This document shows, piece by piece, positions 1 through 6,494 of a DNA stretch of 11,899 nucleotides (positions are counted from its first letter, which is position 1; each line of letters begins with the position of its first letter). Source of the DNA: an uncultured Campylobacter sp. (GTDB taxonomy: Bacteria; Campylobacterota; Campylobacteria; Campylobacterales; Campylobacteraceae); assembly GCF_938040115.1 (NCBI RefSeq), contig NZ_CALHXD010000145.1, positions 1 through 11,899 of the forward strand. Direction: 5' to 3'. The notes below the pieces were generated by a model. That model saw only the letters and a program-made list of their open reading frames with translations, searched no databases and was not told the origin of the DNA. The translations under genes and the position numbers were made by a program.

Positions 1-95
1 ACTCGGATAGACTACTTGATTTTAGCACGCCGGTCACCGGAGCGCTCTTTTTCGCGCCTACTTTTGATATGCTCTCAAGCTATAGCGCGGAGTAG
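1..95 (+). CDS. C-terminal end of a probable Dyp-type haem peroxidase (5' truncated by the window)
   Basis: An open frame enters from the left edge (codons in phase with position 3) and stops at TAG 93-95, giving 30 residues that end in MLSSYSAE. The stretch DRLLDFSTPVTGALFFAPT resembles the extreme C-terminus of Dyp-type peroxidases, where a D-x-L-L-D/E-F-[ST]-x-[PA]-V-[TS]-G-x-x-F-F-x-P pattern is common. In that family the protein binds haem b and uses hydrogen peroxide to oxidise organic substrates. The haem-ligating histidine and the GxxDG motif would lie outside the window, so the family call rests on the tail alone, by recall. The frame is clean to its stop and the residues are protein-like, so that it is a real gene end is more certain than its name. 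Confidence 0.6.
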   Translation, partial: SDRLLDFSTPVTGALFFAPTFDMLSSYSAE

Positions 96-328
96 GATTT
101 TTCGGCTCGCGAATCCTCCTAAATTTCGGACGTTTTGCGGGCTGCCGCTTTAAATTTTGCTTTCAATAACCTTGCCCAATTCGCTTTTAAAATTTAAAAC
201 CGAGATTAGTATTTTTTCGTAAGCTTTTACCGCTAAATTTGCAAAATTTACTTGCAAATTTACGGCATGAACCGCTCAAATATAAAATTATATTTTCATA
301 AAATCATACTTTCATCATACTTTTCTTA

Positions 329-360
329 TATAATCCTTTTACATCTTAAATTTAAGGGAG
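329..360 (+). promoter_or_regulatory. Promoter -10 box and ribosome binding site of the cytochrome gene
   Basis: A perfect TATAAT lies at 329-334 in a T-rich stretch, as is usual for Campylobacter sigma-70 promoters, which lack a clear -35 box. A strong AAGGGAG Shine-Dalgarno sequence at 354-360 sits four bases before the ATG at 365. The spacer 96-364 is otherwise AT-rich and shows no convincing gene. A weak hairpin (GGATT/AATCC, 96-117) directly follows the upstream stop codon. Confidence 0.6.
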
Positions 361-364
361 CAAA

Positions 365-943
365 ATGAAAAAAATCCTACTATCAAGCTTGCTCGCCTGT
401 TCGCTCTTTGCAGCGGGCGAGGTGTACAGCCCATCGGTAAAAGACGTTTACGCCGATGCGACGTCGCAAAAAAGTATAGGCAGGCTCTTGCCGACGAACG
501 GGGTTAAAATTTTAGCCACGCAGGGCGACCGCGTGAAAATCTCCGTTAAAGGCTACCAAAATCCCGCCGTTAGCAACGTCGTTTACTTTAGCGACTCCGA
601 GCGCGTCATCGCCGTGGCGTTTGCCAAAACCGCGACGCCTGATATAAAGGTCGTAAAAAAGGGCGCTAACGGCAAATGGGACGAGGTCGAGACCGTGGTC
701 TATGCGCAAAAAGACGGCTTTACGAGTGATCTAGGCGGGCTTTTTGCTAAGGGCGGCGAACTTTACAAAGAAAGCTGCGGAGTGTGCCATTCGCTACATC
801 AAACCACGCACTACAAGGCAAATCAGTGGCCTAACCTGCTAAAATCGATGATCGCGCGAACGGCGATCGGCAAAGACGACGAGTGGCTGGTGACACAGTA
901 CTTGCAAAAGCACTCTGCCGACGTGAACGTAGATAAAAAGTAA
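365..943 (+). CDS. Periplasmic monohaem c-type cytochrome, electron donor to the TMAO/DMSO reductase (TorC C-terminal-domain-like; Cj0265c type)
   Basis: This 192-residue protein starts with an export signal (two lysines, then a hydrophobic stretch to about residue 17). Residues about 22-110 form a beta-rich, SH3-like region (GRLLPTNGVKILATQGDRVK). A single haem-c site, C138-G-V-C141-H142, follows. Met162 in the conserved-looking ANQWPNLLKSM segment is the likely sixth iron ligand. The C-terminal third recalls the monohaem domain at the end of E. coli TorC, but the four-haem NapC-like quinol dehydrogenase part is missing. In C. jejuni the same pair, Cj0265c (cytochrome) and Cj0264c (reductase), reduces TMAO and DMSO, so this protein most likely passes electrons to TorA in the periplasm. 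It is the first gene of the pair. An L-L-A-C sequence inside the signal could be read as a weak lipobox, but ordinary signal-peptidase-I cleavage looks likelier. Confidence 0.88.
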   Translation: MKKILLSSLLACSLFAAGEVYSPSVKDVYADATSQKSIGRLLPTNGVKILATQGDRVKISVKGYQNPAVSNVVYFSDSERVIAVAFAKTATPDIKVVKKGANGKWDEVETVVYAQKDGFTSDLGGLFAKGGELYKESCGVCHSLHQTTHYKANQWPNLLKSMIARTAIGKDDEWLVTQYLQKHSADVNVDKK

Positions 944-1051
944 AAAGCGGCGCGTAAATTTGACGAGGATTTACGCCTGGCGCGCCCGCAGATGGACGAG
1001 ATTTACGGGAGCTAGATTTTATAAAATTCGCGGCGAAGCGGCTGTTTTTAA

Positions 1052-1289
1052 AACGCCGAATTTGAAGGTTCGGCGGATGGTAAATTTAGCGTACAAAACG
1101 AGATATACGCTAAATTTGAGCGGCTGCTTTGCGAGCTAGGCTGCGCGAACGAGGCTTTTAGTTGTCAAATTTGACTCGCTGGACGAGAGAGCGGTCAAAT
1201 TTGAGCGTAAAAGCTTAAATTTGAGTCCGTGCAAAAGACCGGCTTTGCCAACCTGCGAAGTAAATTTTACAGGGTACCCTACGCAGTAG
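1052..1289 (+). pseudogene. Possible decayed coding remnant, two frames, unidentified
   Basis: One frame (1052-1174) reads 40 residues that look like ordinary protein, including SVQNEIYAKFERLLCELG, and then stops at TGA. The next plausible stretch is in another frame (about 1164-1289) and includes VKFDSLDERAVKFERKSLNL before TAG. No start codon with a ribosome site precedes either piece. The composition matches the neighbouring genes. A frameshifted relic is one explanation; chance open frames in GC-moderate spacer are another. I do not recognise a family. Confidence 0.22.
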
Positions 1290-1291
1290 GG
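1237..1291. repeat. Hairpins upstream of unit A: GGC-TTT-GCC and CCCTAC-GCA-GTAGGG
   Basis: GGCTTTGCC at 1241-1249 forms a small stem. Its context GACCGGCTTTGCCAACCTG resembles the second hairpin of unit A (GATCGGCTTTGCTGATCTG, 1335-1353). CCCTAC/GTAGGG at 1277-1282 and 1286-1291 is a perfect 6-bp stem with a GCA loop. Neither is followed by a T tract, so they are not typical terminators. Confidence 0.6.
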
Positions 1292-1300
1292 ACTTTAGGC

Positions 1301-1352
1301 GGGTGCAGGGAGCGCTTGCGCTTCCGCCCGTAAAGATCGGCTTTGCTGATCT
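1301..1352. repeat. Double-hairpin repeat unit A
   Basis: The unit opens with GGGTGCAGGGAG (1301-1312). Hairpin 1 is GGGAGCG-CTTG-CGCTTCC (1308-1325), a 7-bp stem with one G-T pair. Hairpin 2 is AGATCGGC-TTT-GCTGATCT (1334-1352), an 8-bp stem with one G-T pair. The same 12-mer and the same two-hairpin layout recur 121 bases downstream as unit B. There is no T tract after either stem. Confidence 0.75.
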
Positions 1353-1390
1353 GAGGAATCAAAAATAGAAAAAAATGAGTCGAATTTACG

Positions 1391-1409
1391 CCGCTTTCGA
1401 AAGAAGCGG
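1391..1409. repeat. Hairpin between units A and B
   Basis: CCGCTT at 1391-1396 pairs with AAGCGG at 1404-1409 around a 7-base loop. The right arm can alternatively pair downstream as GAAGC/GCTTC (1403-1417), so two mutually exclusive folds are possible here. Confidence 0.55.
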
Positions 1410-1421
1410 TGTGCTTCAGGT

Positions 1422-1474
1422 GGGTGCAGGGAGTATTTATACTCCCGCTCGGAGGTCGGATTTATTCGACCGAG
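1422..1474. repeat. Double-hairpin repeat unit B, immediately upstream of the torA ribosome binding site
   Basis: It starts with the same GGGTGCAGGGAG (1422-1433) as unit A. Hairpin 1 is GGGAGTAT-TT-ATACTCCC (1429-1446), a perfect 8-bp stem. Hairpin 2 is GGTCGGA-TTTA-TTCGACC (1454-1471). An alternative pairing of CTCGG (1448-1452) with CCGAG (1470-1474) is also possible. The unit ends nine bases before the torA Shine-Dalgarno sequence, so it lies in the mRNA leader. Confidence 0.75.
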
Positions 1475-1483
1475 AAATAAAAC

Positions 1484-1492
1484 AGGAGAGGA
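1484..1492 (+). promoter_or_regulatory. torA ribosome binding site that fixes the start at 1495
   Basis: AGGAGAGGA lies directly before ATG 1495. The upstream in-frame ATG at 1375 has no such site. Translation from 1495 puts the Tat motif at residues 4-10, exactly where it should be; from 1375 it would be buried behind 40 residues unlike any export signal. Confidence 0.85.
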
Positions 1493-1494
1493 AA

Positions 1495-4053
1495 ATGAAC
1501 CTACAAAGACGAAATGTATTAAAAGGCGGAGCGGCGCTTGCGGCGGCTCCTTTGTTTTCTAGCGTAACGGCGTCAAATTTACTCGGCGCCGAGCTAAATA
1601 CGGCAAACGTACGTAACGGCGAGGTGCTAACGGCTGCTCACTGGGGCATGCTAAAGGTTAGCATCAAAGACGGCAAGATCGTAAAATCAGAGCCGTTTCA
1701 AAAAACGAGCGAAGTGTATAATCCGCTGCAACACTACACCGCCGACATGGTCTATAAATCACGCATAAAATACCCGATGGTACGCAAAAGCTACCTAGAA
1801 AATCCGGACTCGCCAAAACCTGAGCTAAGAGGTAAAGACGGCTGGGTGCGCGTACGCTACGAAGACGCGATAAAACTAGTGGCTAGAGAGCTAAAAAAGA
1901 CGAGAAAACAAAAGGGGCTAGAGGGCGTGTTTGCGGGTAGCTACGGCTGGAAATCAAGCGGCAACGTGCACAACTCGCGAATTTTACTTCATAGATTTAT
2001 GAACCTTAGCGGCGGATTCGTGGGGTCTTTAGGCGATTATTCTACGGGAGCCAGCCAGGTCATCATGCCTCACGTCGTGGGCAGCATCGAGGTCTACGAG
2101 CAGCAAACCAGCTGGCCTGTGGTACTAGAAAACTCAAAAGTAGTCGTCATCTGGGGCGCAAATCCTATGGCAACCCTTCGTATAGCGTGGACTAGCACCG
2201 ACGAGCAGGGCTTTAAGTACTTTGAAGAGCTAAAAAAACGCAGCGACATAAAAGTCATAATAATCGACCCTATAAGAAGCGATACGGCGCAGTACTTTGA
2301 TAAGGCCGAGTGGATAGCTCCAGTGCCAAACACCGACACAGCGATGATGCTAGGCATGATGCACTACCTATACGAGAGCGGCAAATACGATAAAAACTTC
2401 ATCGAGACCTATACGAGCGGCTTTGATAAGTTCTTGCCGTATCTGCTCGGTAAAACCGACGGCACGCCTAAAAATTTAGAGTGGGCGAGCAAAATTTGCG
2501 GCCTAAAAGCAAGCCTCATAAAAGAGCTAGCAGATACCTTCGCCGCTAACCGTACGATGATAATGAGCGGTTGGGGTATGCAGCGCGCGCATCACGGCGA
2601 GCAGCCGCACTGGGCGATGGTGACATTGGCGGCGATGCTAGGACAGATCGGACTTCCCGGCGGAGGTTTTGGCCTTAGCTACCACTACTCAAACGGCGGC
2701 GCTCCGACTTGCAAAGGCGCGGTAATCGGCGGCGTAAATAGCGCAAGCGTGGGTAAATTTAACGACGAGGGCGAGTTTATCGGTACCGATAGCGGAGAAT
2801 TTGACGCAAACGGCCGCTTCGTAGCTAAAGCCGCGGCGGTTGCGGGTACTGGTCAAAGCTGGCTACAAAAGGCGACAAACTATGCATTCCCGGTCGCTCG
2901 TATAGCAGACGCTCTGCTAAATCCTGGCAAAGTGATCGATCACAACGGCAAGAAAATCACGTATCCTGATATCGACTTTATCTACTGGGTCGGCGGCAAT
3001 CCTTTAGCCCACCATCAAGAAACCAACCGCCTACTAGAAGCGTGGCGCAAACCTCGCACGGTAGTCGTAAACGAGGCCTACTGGACGCCGACTGCTAAGA
3101 TGGCTGATATCGTATTTCCAACCACTACCGCATACGAGCGCAACGACGTCACGATGACGGGCGACTACTCAAACATGAACATCGTGCCGATGAAGCAAGT
3201 CGTGGAAAAATACGGCGAAGCACGCGATGATTATCAAATTTTTACCGATCTTTGCAAGGCGTACGCTAAAAATTTAGTCGTAGCCTACACCGATAACGGC
3301 AAGGATGAATTTGACTGGATCAAGGAGTACTACGGCGCGGCGTACGAGCAGGTCAAGGCTATACCTGATTTTGAAACGGATATGAAGCCGTTTGAGGAGT
3401 TTTGGAACGAAAATAAGCCGGTAACTTTTGCCTCGACGCCTGAGAGCGATACGTGGGTGAGATTTGGCGAGTTTAGAGAGGATCCGGTGCTAAATCCGCT
3501 AGGAACGCCAAGCGGCCTAATCGAAATTTACTCCGAAACCATCGAGAAAATGGGCTATGACGACTGCGGCGCGCATCCGATGTGGTATGAGCCGATCGAG
3601 TGGCTAGGTATGAAAGATAAACCAGCCGAGCTACACATGCTAAGCCCGCATCCTACCGATCGCCTCCACTCGCAGCTAAACCAAACCTCTCTGCGCGAAA
3701 ACTACGCGATCGCAAACCGCGAGCCGATCTGGATACACCCTAAAGACGCCGCGAAAAAAGGTATCAAAACGGGCGATTTGGTTAGGGTATTTAACGCACG
3801 CGGCGAAGTGCTAGCGGGCGCATACGTGACGCAAGATATCAAAGAGGGCGTAGTTAAGCTTGCTGAGGGCGTATGGTACGACGGATTTGACGCGGGTCTT
3901 TGCAAAAACGGCTCGCCAAACGTGCTAACTATCGATATCCCGACTAGCAAGCTAGCTAACGGCAACATCAGCCACACCGCGCTTGTAAATATCGAGAAAT
4001 TTACAGGTAAGGTGCCTGAGCTAACGGCGTTTAGCGATCCGAAATTCGTCTAA
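1495..4053 (+). CDS. torA: Periplasmic molybdopterin TMAO/DMSO reductase (TorA/DMSO reductase/BisC family; Cj0264c type)
   Basis: The 852-residue protein reduces N- or S-oxides such as TMAO and DMSO at a bis-MGD molybdenum site in the periplasm. The N-terminus MNLQRRNVLKGG is a Tat signal (R5-R6), so the enzyme is exported folded with its cofactor. There is no cysteine-rich Fe-S motif near the N-terminus, as expected for single-subunit soluble reductases. Ser183 in GDYSTGASQ is the predicted molybdenum ligand. Y150-G-W152 in GSYGWKS matches the active-site Tyr/Trp pair of Rhodobacter DMSO reductase. A C-terminal molybdopterin dinucleotide-binding domain begins near residue 713 (LHMLSPHPTDRLHSQ). 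Its partner is the cytochrome encoded at 365-943, although the spacer between them is long. I chose ATG 1495 over ATG 1375 because of the ribosome site and the Tat signal. Family assignment is firm; which oxide is the real substrate is not settled by sequence. Confidence 0.93.
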   Translation: MNLQRRNVLKGGAALAAAPLFSSVTASNLLGAELNTANVRNGEVLTAAHWGMLKVSIKDGKIVKSEPFQKTSEVYNPLQHYTADMVYKSRIKYPMVRKSYLENPDSPKPELRGKDGWVRVRYEDAIKLVARELKKTRKQKGLEGVFAGSYGWKSSGNVHNSRILLHRFMNLSGGFVGSLGDYSTGASQVIMPHVVGSIEVYEQQTSWPVVLENSKVVVIWGANPMATLRIAWTSTDEQGFKYFEELKKRSDIKVIIIDPIRSDTAQYFDKAEWIAPVPNTDTAMMLGMMHYLYESGKYDKNFIETYTSGFDKFLPYLLGKTDGTPKNLEWASKICGLKASLIKELADTFAANRTMIMSGWGMQRAHHGEQPHWAMVTLAAMLGQIGLPGGGFGLSYHYSNGGAPTCKGAVIGGVNSASVGKFNDEGEFIGTDSGEFDANGRFVAKAAAVAGTGQSWLQKATNYAFPVARIADALLNPGKVIDHNGKKITYPDIDFIYWVGGNPLAHHQETNRLLEAWRKPRTVVVNEAYWTPTAKMADIVFPTTTAYERNDVTMTGDYSNMNIVPMKQVVEKYGEARDDYQIFTDLCKAYAKNLVVAYTDNGKDEFDWIKEYYGAAYEQVKAIPDFETDMKPFEEFWNENKPVTFASTPESDTWVRFGEFREDPVLNPLGTPSGLIEIYSETIEKMGYDDCGAHPMWYEPIEWLGMKDKPAELHMLSPHPTDRLHSQLNQTSLRENYAIANREPIWIHPKDAAKKGIKTGDLVRVFNARGEVLAGAYVTQDIKEGVVKLAEGVWYDGFDAGLCKNGSPNVLTIDIPTSKLANGNISHTALVNIEKFTGKVPELTAFSDPKFV

Positions 4054-4060
4054 ATTTAAA

Positions 4061-4126
4061 CCGCGAACTAAATTTGCGGCTTAAATTTAATAAAGCCTCG
4101 CTGGGTTAAATTTGACTCGGCGAGGC
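4061..4126 (+). terminator. torA: torA transcription terminator region (two hairpins)
   Basis: Seven bases after the torA stop codon, CCGCGAA (4061-4067) pairs with TTTGCGG (4073-4079). The stronger second hairpin pairs GCCTCGC (4095-4101) with GCGAGGC (4120-4126) and extends inward with wobble pairs to about 13 bp around AAATTT. It is followed by GTTT and AT-rich sequence rather than a long T tract, so it is a plausible rather than perfect intrinsic terminator. Confidence 0.6.
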
Positions 4127-4329
4127 GTTTAAAATTTAGCTTTTAAATTTAACTTGAAGCAGTTAAATTTGGATTAAATTTATCGTTTTTGCTACGCTGA
4201 TTTTGCTTTCATACCGCTTTATATTTTATTCTCATAAAAATTACTTCTTATTTTTAATAAATTTGGACTGGATTTTGCTTTAAAACATAGTTAATGTAAA
4301 GTTTTAATTTTATTTAATTTTTAACGTAG

Positions 4330-4363
4330 TAAAATAGAAATTTTAATCAAAATCTAAGGAGAG
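4330..4363 (+). promoter_or_regulatory. Likely promoter -10 box and ribosome binding site of the chemoreceptor gene
   Basis: TAAAAT at 4330-4335 lies behind a T-rich tract and is the best -10 candidate. AAGGAGAG at 4356-4363 is a strong Shine-Dalgarno sequence three bases before ATG 4367. I saw no clear sigma-54 or sigma-28 motif. Confidence 0.5.
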
Positions 4364-4366
4364 AAA

Positions 4367-6328
4367 ATGCGTTCTATCACGAACAAGATCGCGCTAATGC
4401 TCATCGTCGCGCTGATCGTTTCGTTTGCCGCTATTTCGGCGGTTAGTTATTATACGGCTGAGAATAAGGTCGTTCAGCTCGTTAGCCAAAATCAGGCTCA
4501 AATTTTAAAAGACGTCAATACTGTTGCTAATTCGTTTTTTGAAGATTATTTGGCTATGGTCAAAAAAATAGCTGTAAACATCGAGAAAATTTCGGACGAC
4601 GGCGATGATATAATGCGTCATTTGGTGCTAGAAAAAGAGCTTGCAAATTCACTGGTTACCTATGTTTACTATGGACGCGAGGATGGTTATTTTTTCCAAT
4701 CGGACGGTAAAAGAACAACCTTGGCCGATAACTATGATCCGCGAACTAGGGGTTGGTACGGAGCGGCTAAAAATGAAAATAAAGCTATTTATATGCAGCC
4801 TCGCTTAACTTCGACTAACGATTTGGTCGTAACTTTCGTAGCACCTGCGGTAAAAAACGGTAAATTTGTCGGTATAGTAGGTATAGATATCGATATAAAA
4901 ACTCTAAGCAAAAAAATCCTCGATATGGGCAAGACCGAATACGGCTATGTTTATCTAATGAATCAAGACGGCGTCATGCTAATGCACTCAAATCCTGAGA
5001 ACGTCGGTAAATCAGTCGACTCTACTACATATCTCTCCAAGCAATATACAGAAAAGAAATTTGATAAAAACGGACTTATTCCTTATACTAACTATAAGGG
5101 CGAGAACGTAACGGCTAAACTTTTGCCTATCAACGATAAAGGCTGGCTAGCTGTCGCAGCTATCGGAGCGGATACTTTTTCTAGCAATACCCTTCCTCTA
5201 CTTAAGGCTCAGCTTGCGCTAGCGGCGTTATTTATAGTCGCTCTTTCGATTTTTGTTTATGTATTGCTTAAAAAATCTCTCAGTCCGATAAAAACTATCC
5301 AAGAAAAGCTTGAGGATACGTTTAAATTCGTTACACATGAGGTATCTAAGGCTCCTGAAAAGTTAGCCGTAAATACGCAGGATGAATTCGGCGTTATGAG
5401 TAGGGCTATCAACGAAAATATAGATAAAGTAGTCTACGGCATCAAAAAAGATAGCGCTCTGATCGAGGAGATGAACGGCATCGCAAATCTCATGATAAAA
5501 GGCCATATGGGCGCAACTATAAAGGCGGATCCTAATAACCCGGCTCTCGTGCAACTAAAAGATTTGCTAAATAAATTCTTTAGCTCAATATCTTCAAATT
5601 TAAAAGATATCGCGCGAGTGCTAAACTCATATAACAAAAACGATTATACCGCTAAAATCGAGCTCAAAGATGAGCTAGAAAGCGATCTAAAAGATATGAT
5701 CATGGGTATAGAGAGTGCCGGTGTAGCTGTTAGCAATATGCTAAAAGAAAATCTAAACGAGGCCGAAAGCCTAGAAGCAAAAGCTAAAATCCTAGCCGAA
5801 TCTATGAAAAATCTAACCGACGGCGCTCATAGGCAAGCAGACTCTATCCAAGAAAGCGCTGCTGCAATCGAGCAGATGAGTAGCTCGATGAACGCAATCA
5901 GCCAAAAGGCGCAGGATGTAACTCGACAAAGCGAGGAGATCAAAAACATCATCGTGATCATCCGCGACATCGCCGATCAGACAAACTTGCTAGCGCTTAA
6001 CGCTGCCATCGAAGCAGCGCGCGCTGGAGAGCACGGACGAGGCTTTGCCGTCGTGGCCGATGAGGTAAGAAAACTAGCCGAGCGAACGCAAAAATCCCTA
6101 AGCGAAATCGAAGCTAACGCAAACGTGCTAGCTCAAAGTATCAATGAGATGAGTGAAAGCATCAAGGAGCAAAGCGACGGCATAAATATGATAAATCAGT
6201 CGGTCACGCAAATCGACTCCATCACTCACCAAAATATCTCGATCGTAAATACCACAAACGAGGTTACGGCCGAGATAGACGATATGGCTAAAAATATCGT
6301 CGCGGATGTTAGAAAAAATAAATTTTAA
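4367..6328 (+). CDS. Methyl-accepting chemotaxis protein with a double-Cache (dCache_1) sensor
   Basis: This 653-residue transmembrane receptor senses a periplasmic ligand and controls CheA through its cytoplasmic coil. TM1 is at about residues 8-28, the dCache sensor at about 33-275 and TM2 at about 283-302. HAMP-like segments cover about 303-460. The signalling coiled coil carries the conserved hairpin tip IRDIADQTNLLALNAAIEAA near residues 532-551, then GRGFAVVADEVRKLAERT. In the sensor, Y123, R128, W130 and Y131 have the same mutual spacing as four pocket residues of the Pseudomonas PctA amino-acid motif; Y142 and D174 are candidates for the other two. The C-terminus ends in KNKF without a CheR-binding pentapeptide, as is common in Campylobacter Tlp proteins. 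The gene stands alone with its own promoter and terminator. The receptor class is certain; the ligand is inferred. Confidence 0.93.
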   Translation: MRSITNKIALMLIVALIVSFAAISAVSYYTAENKVVQLVSQNQAQILKDVNTVANSFFEDYLAMVKKIAVNIEKISDDGDDIMRHLVLEKELANSLVTYVYYGREDGYFFQSDGKRTTLADNYDPRTRGWYGAAKNENKAIYMQPRLTSTNDLVVTFVAPAVKNGKFVGIVGIDIDIKTLSKKILDMGKTEYGYVYLMNQDGVMLMHSNPENVGKSVDSTTYLSKQYTEKKFDKNGLIPYTNYKGENVTAKLLPINDKGWLAVAAIGADTFSSNTLPLLKAQLALAALFIVALSIFVYVLLKKSLSPIKTIQEKLEDTFKFVTHEVSKAPEKLAVNTQDEFGVMSRAINENIDKVVYGIKKDSALIEEMNGIANLMIKGHMGATIKADPNNPALVQLKDLLNKFFSSISSNLKDIARVLNSYNKNDYTAKIELKDELESDLKDMIMGIESAGVAVSNMLKENLNEAESLEAKAKILAESMKNLTDGAHRQADSIQESAAAIEQMSSSMNAISQKAQDVTRQSEEIKNIIVIIRDIADQTNLLALNAAIEAARAGEHGRGFAVVADEVRKLAERTQKSLSEIEANANVLAQSINEMSESIKEQSDGINMINQSVTQIDSITHQNISIVNTTNEVTAEIDDMAKNIVADVRKNKF

Positions 6329-6342
6329 ATCAAACTTTAAAG

Positions 6343-6374
6343 GCGAATGTCAAAAATCAGGCATTCGCTTTTTT
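6343..6374 (+). terminator. Intrinsic terminator of the chemoreceptor gene
   Basis: GCGAATGTC (6343-6351) pairs with GGCATTCGC (6360-6368), a 9-bp stem with one G-T pair and an 8-base A-rich loop. A run of six T follows directly at 6369-6374. It begins 15 bases after the stop codon. This is the clearest terminator in the window. Confidence 0.88.
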
Positions 6375-6494
6375 AAATTTAAACGCTACTTAATCCATTT
6401 ACGACGCTGCCAAATTTAATCGCTTTGCAGCTTTCTCTTATTTTTTTATTTTAAATTTGCACCCTTTTGAGCTAAATTTGCCGTAAAATTTGAC

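Larger units (their letters stand above)
944..1494. other. 551-base spacer between the cytochrome gene and torA: coding remnants plus a palindrome cluster
   Basis: The first half (944 to about 1290) contains short coding-like stretches in shifting frames but no intact gene. The second half (about 1237-1474) is a nearly continuous series of hairpin-forming sequences, listed separately. The two flanking genes form a functional pair and are closely linked in C. jejuni, so a spacer this long looks like an insertion or expansion in this lineage (inference). An ATG at 1375 opens a frame in phase with torA, but it has no ribosome site and runs through the hairpins, so I treat it as untranslated leader. 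Confidence 0.6.
4054..4366. other. 313-base AT-rich spacer between torA and the chemoreceptor gene
   Basis: The first 75 bases hold two hairpins that probably end the torA transcript. The rest is strongly AT-rich, with many AAATTT words, and leads into the chemoreceptor promoter. I see no gene in either strand. Confidence 0.7.

Noticed and set aside
1334..1352. Hairpin 2 of unit A as an intrinsic terminator of the cytochrome gene
   Set aside because: The stem is followed by GAGGAATC and an A run on the plus strand, not by T residues.
1237..1474. CRISPR array or tandem repeat interpretation of the hairpin cluster
   Set aside because: The shared sequence is only 12 bases, occurs twice, and the units differ in sequence; there are no regular spacers or cas genes.
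1375..1494. N-terminal 40-residue extension of TorA from the upstream ATG
   Set aside because: It lacks a ribosome site, is built from hairpin-repeat sequence, and hides a well-formed Tat signal that starts at 1495.
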